In this document: piece by piece, positions 26,671-26,730 of the stretch | Position numbering within the stretch: position 1 is the stretch's first letter | How the letters are laid out: each line of letters opens with the position of its first letter | Origin: Candidatus Omnitrophota bacterium | GTDB taxonomy: Bacteria; Omnitrophota; Gorgyraeia; Duberdicusellales; 4484-171 | Length of the DNA: 26,730 nucleotides | Reading direction: 5' to 3' | Assembly: GCA_028717025.1 (NCBI GenBank) | Contig: JAQUOR010000003.1 | Span: forward strand, 1-26,730 | The notes under the pieces: generated by a model | The model's input: the letters and a program-made list of their open reading frames with translations, nothing else | Database searches by the model: none | Told to the model about the DNA's origin: nothing | Made by a program: the position numbers and the translations under genes

Positions 26671-26730
26671 GGTGTCTTGAAGGAGTGTCATCAGCAATTA
26701 CATTCTATCACCCAGGCAGCAATTACTGTC
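26671..26730 (+). other. Short downstream flank, nothing recognisable
   Basis: Sixty bases follow the stop. I see no rho-independent terminator hairpin. AAGGAG at 26680-26685 is followed by no ATG within reach; a GTG at 26685 overlaps it and opens a frame to the window end, but the spacing is wrong for initiation. The frame of the giant gene also stays open after the TAA, which is unremarkable over 20 codons. Confidence 0.5.

Noticed and set aside
1183..25134. DNGG as RTX-type calcium-binding repeats
   Set aside because: RTX nonapeptides come in close tandem (GGxGxDxxx). These copies are hundreds of residues apart and lack that pattern.
1..26670. Non-ribosomal peptide or polyketide synthase megasynthase
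   Set aside because: There are no carrier-protein Ser motifs, condensation HHxxxDG, adenylation or ketosynthase signatures anywhere; the modules belong to unrelated primary-metabolism and signalling families.
1..26670. Assembly artefact or several genes fused by missed stop codons
   Set aside because: Twenty-one uniform in-frame junction motifs and no frameshift over 26 kb are not expected from chance errors; the junction is too regular.
26671..26730. Stop-codon readthrough after TAA, because the frame stays open to the window end
   Set aside because: Twenty sense codons in a row are common by chance, and no separator or domain feature continues past the stop.
1..26730. tRNA, rRNA, CRISPR array, insertion sequence ends or intein
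   Set aside because: None of the corresponding structures, repeats, inverted ends or splicing motifs was seen; essentially every base is coding.

Overview
The window holds one gene. A single plus-strand reading frame is open from the first base to a TAA at 26668-26670, giving at least 8,889 codons with no internal stop. It is also open at the 5' edge: the first ATG (55) has no convincing ribosome-binding site and 18 in-frame sense codons precede it, so the real gene probably starts upstream. After the stop, 60 bases remain with no recognisable gene or terminator. Residue numbers below count from the ATG at 55. The scale (about 1 MDa of encoded protein), the mixed bacterial domains and the intermediate base composition suggest an uncultivated bacterium. 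Candidatus Omnitrophota (OP3) is my best guess, because giant open reading frames are known from that phylum, but nothing here proves it.

The striking feature is a separator. The tetrapeptide Asp-Asn-Gly-Gly occurs 21 times, always preceded by Leu (12), Phe (5) or Ile (4), and usually by Ser (10) or Pro (5) before that: consensus [S/P]-[L/F/I]-D-N-G-G. The codons vary (GAC/GAT, AAC/AAT, all four Gly codons), so selection appears to act on the peptide. The separators sit in charged, linker-like sequence between unrelated domains and none interrupts a domain I can recognise. They divide the protein into 22 modules of 12 to 1,380 residues.

Modules in order: coiled-coil N-terminal part; two unrecognised modules; HEAT repeats plus an unknown domain; HAD phosphatase; a 67-residue module; a large module with a degenerate glutamate-dehydrogenase-like fold, HEAT repeats and a uridine kinase/phosphoribulokinase-like P-loop kinase; a 71-residue module; a 3-dehydroquinate-synthase-like sugar phosphate cyclase; a phosphomannomutase-like HAD; an unknown; a glucan-phosphorylase (GT35)-like module; a 27-residue spacer; an unknown; a 12-residue spacer; a DUF218/YdcF-like module; a possible tandem CsrA-like module; a second glutamate-dehydrogenase-like module with HEAT/TPR-like helices; a PEP-synthase-like module with its domains in permuted order; a two-helix membrane GGDEF protein; a GNAT acetyltransferase; and a two-helix membrane module with a GHKL ATPase domain.

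Some modules keep every catalytic motif I can check (GGDEF, both HADs, the cyclase, the P-loop kinase). Others have lost defining residues (both dehydrogenase-like modules; the phosphorylase, whose PLP lysine is Asn). The whole reads like a string of ordinary enzyme and signalling genes joined in one frame by a uniform junction. The leading hypothesis is a bacterial polyprotein in which [LFI]DNGG is a processing, self-cleavage or sorting site. A giant uncleaved scaffold built by domain capture is the main alternative.
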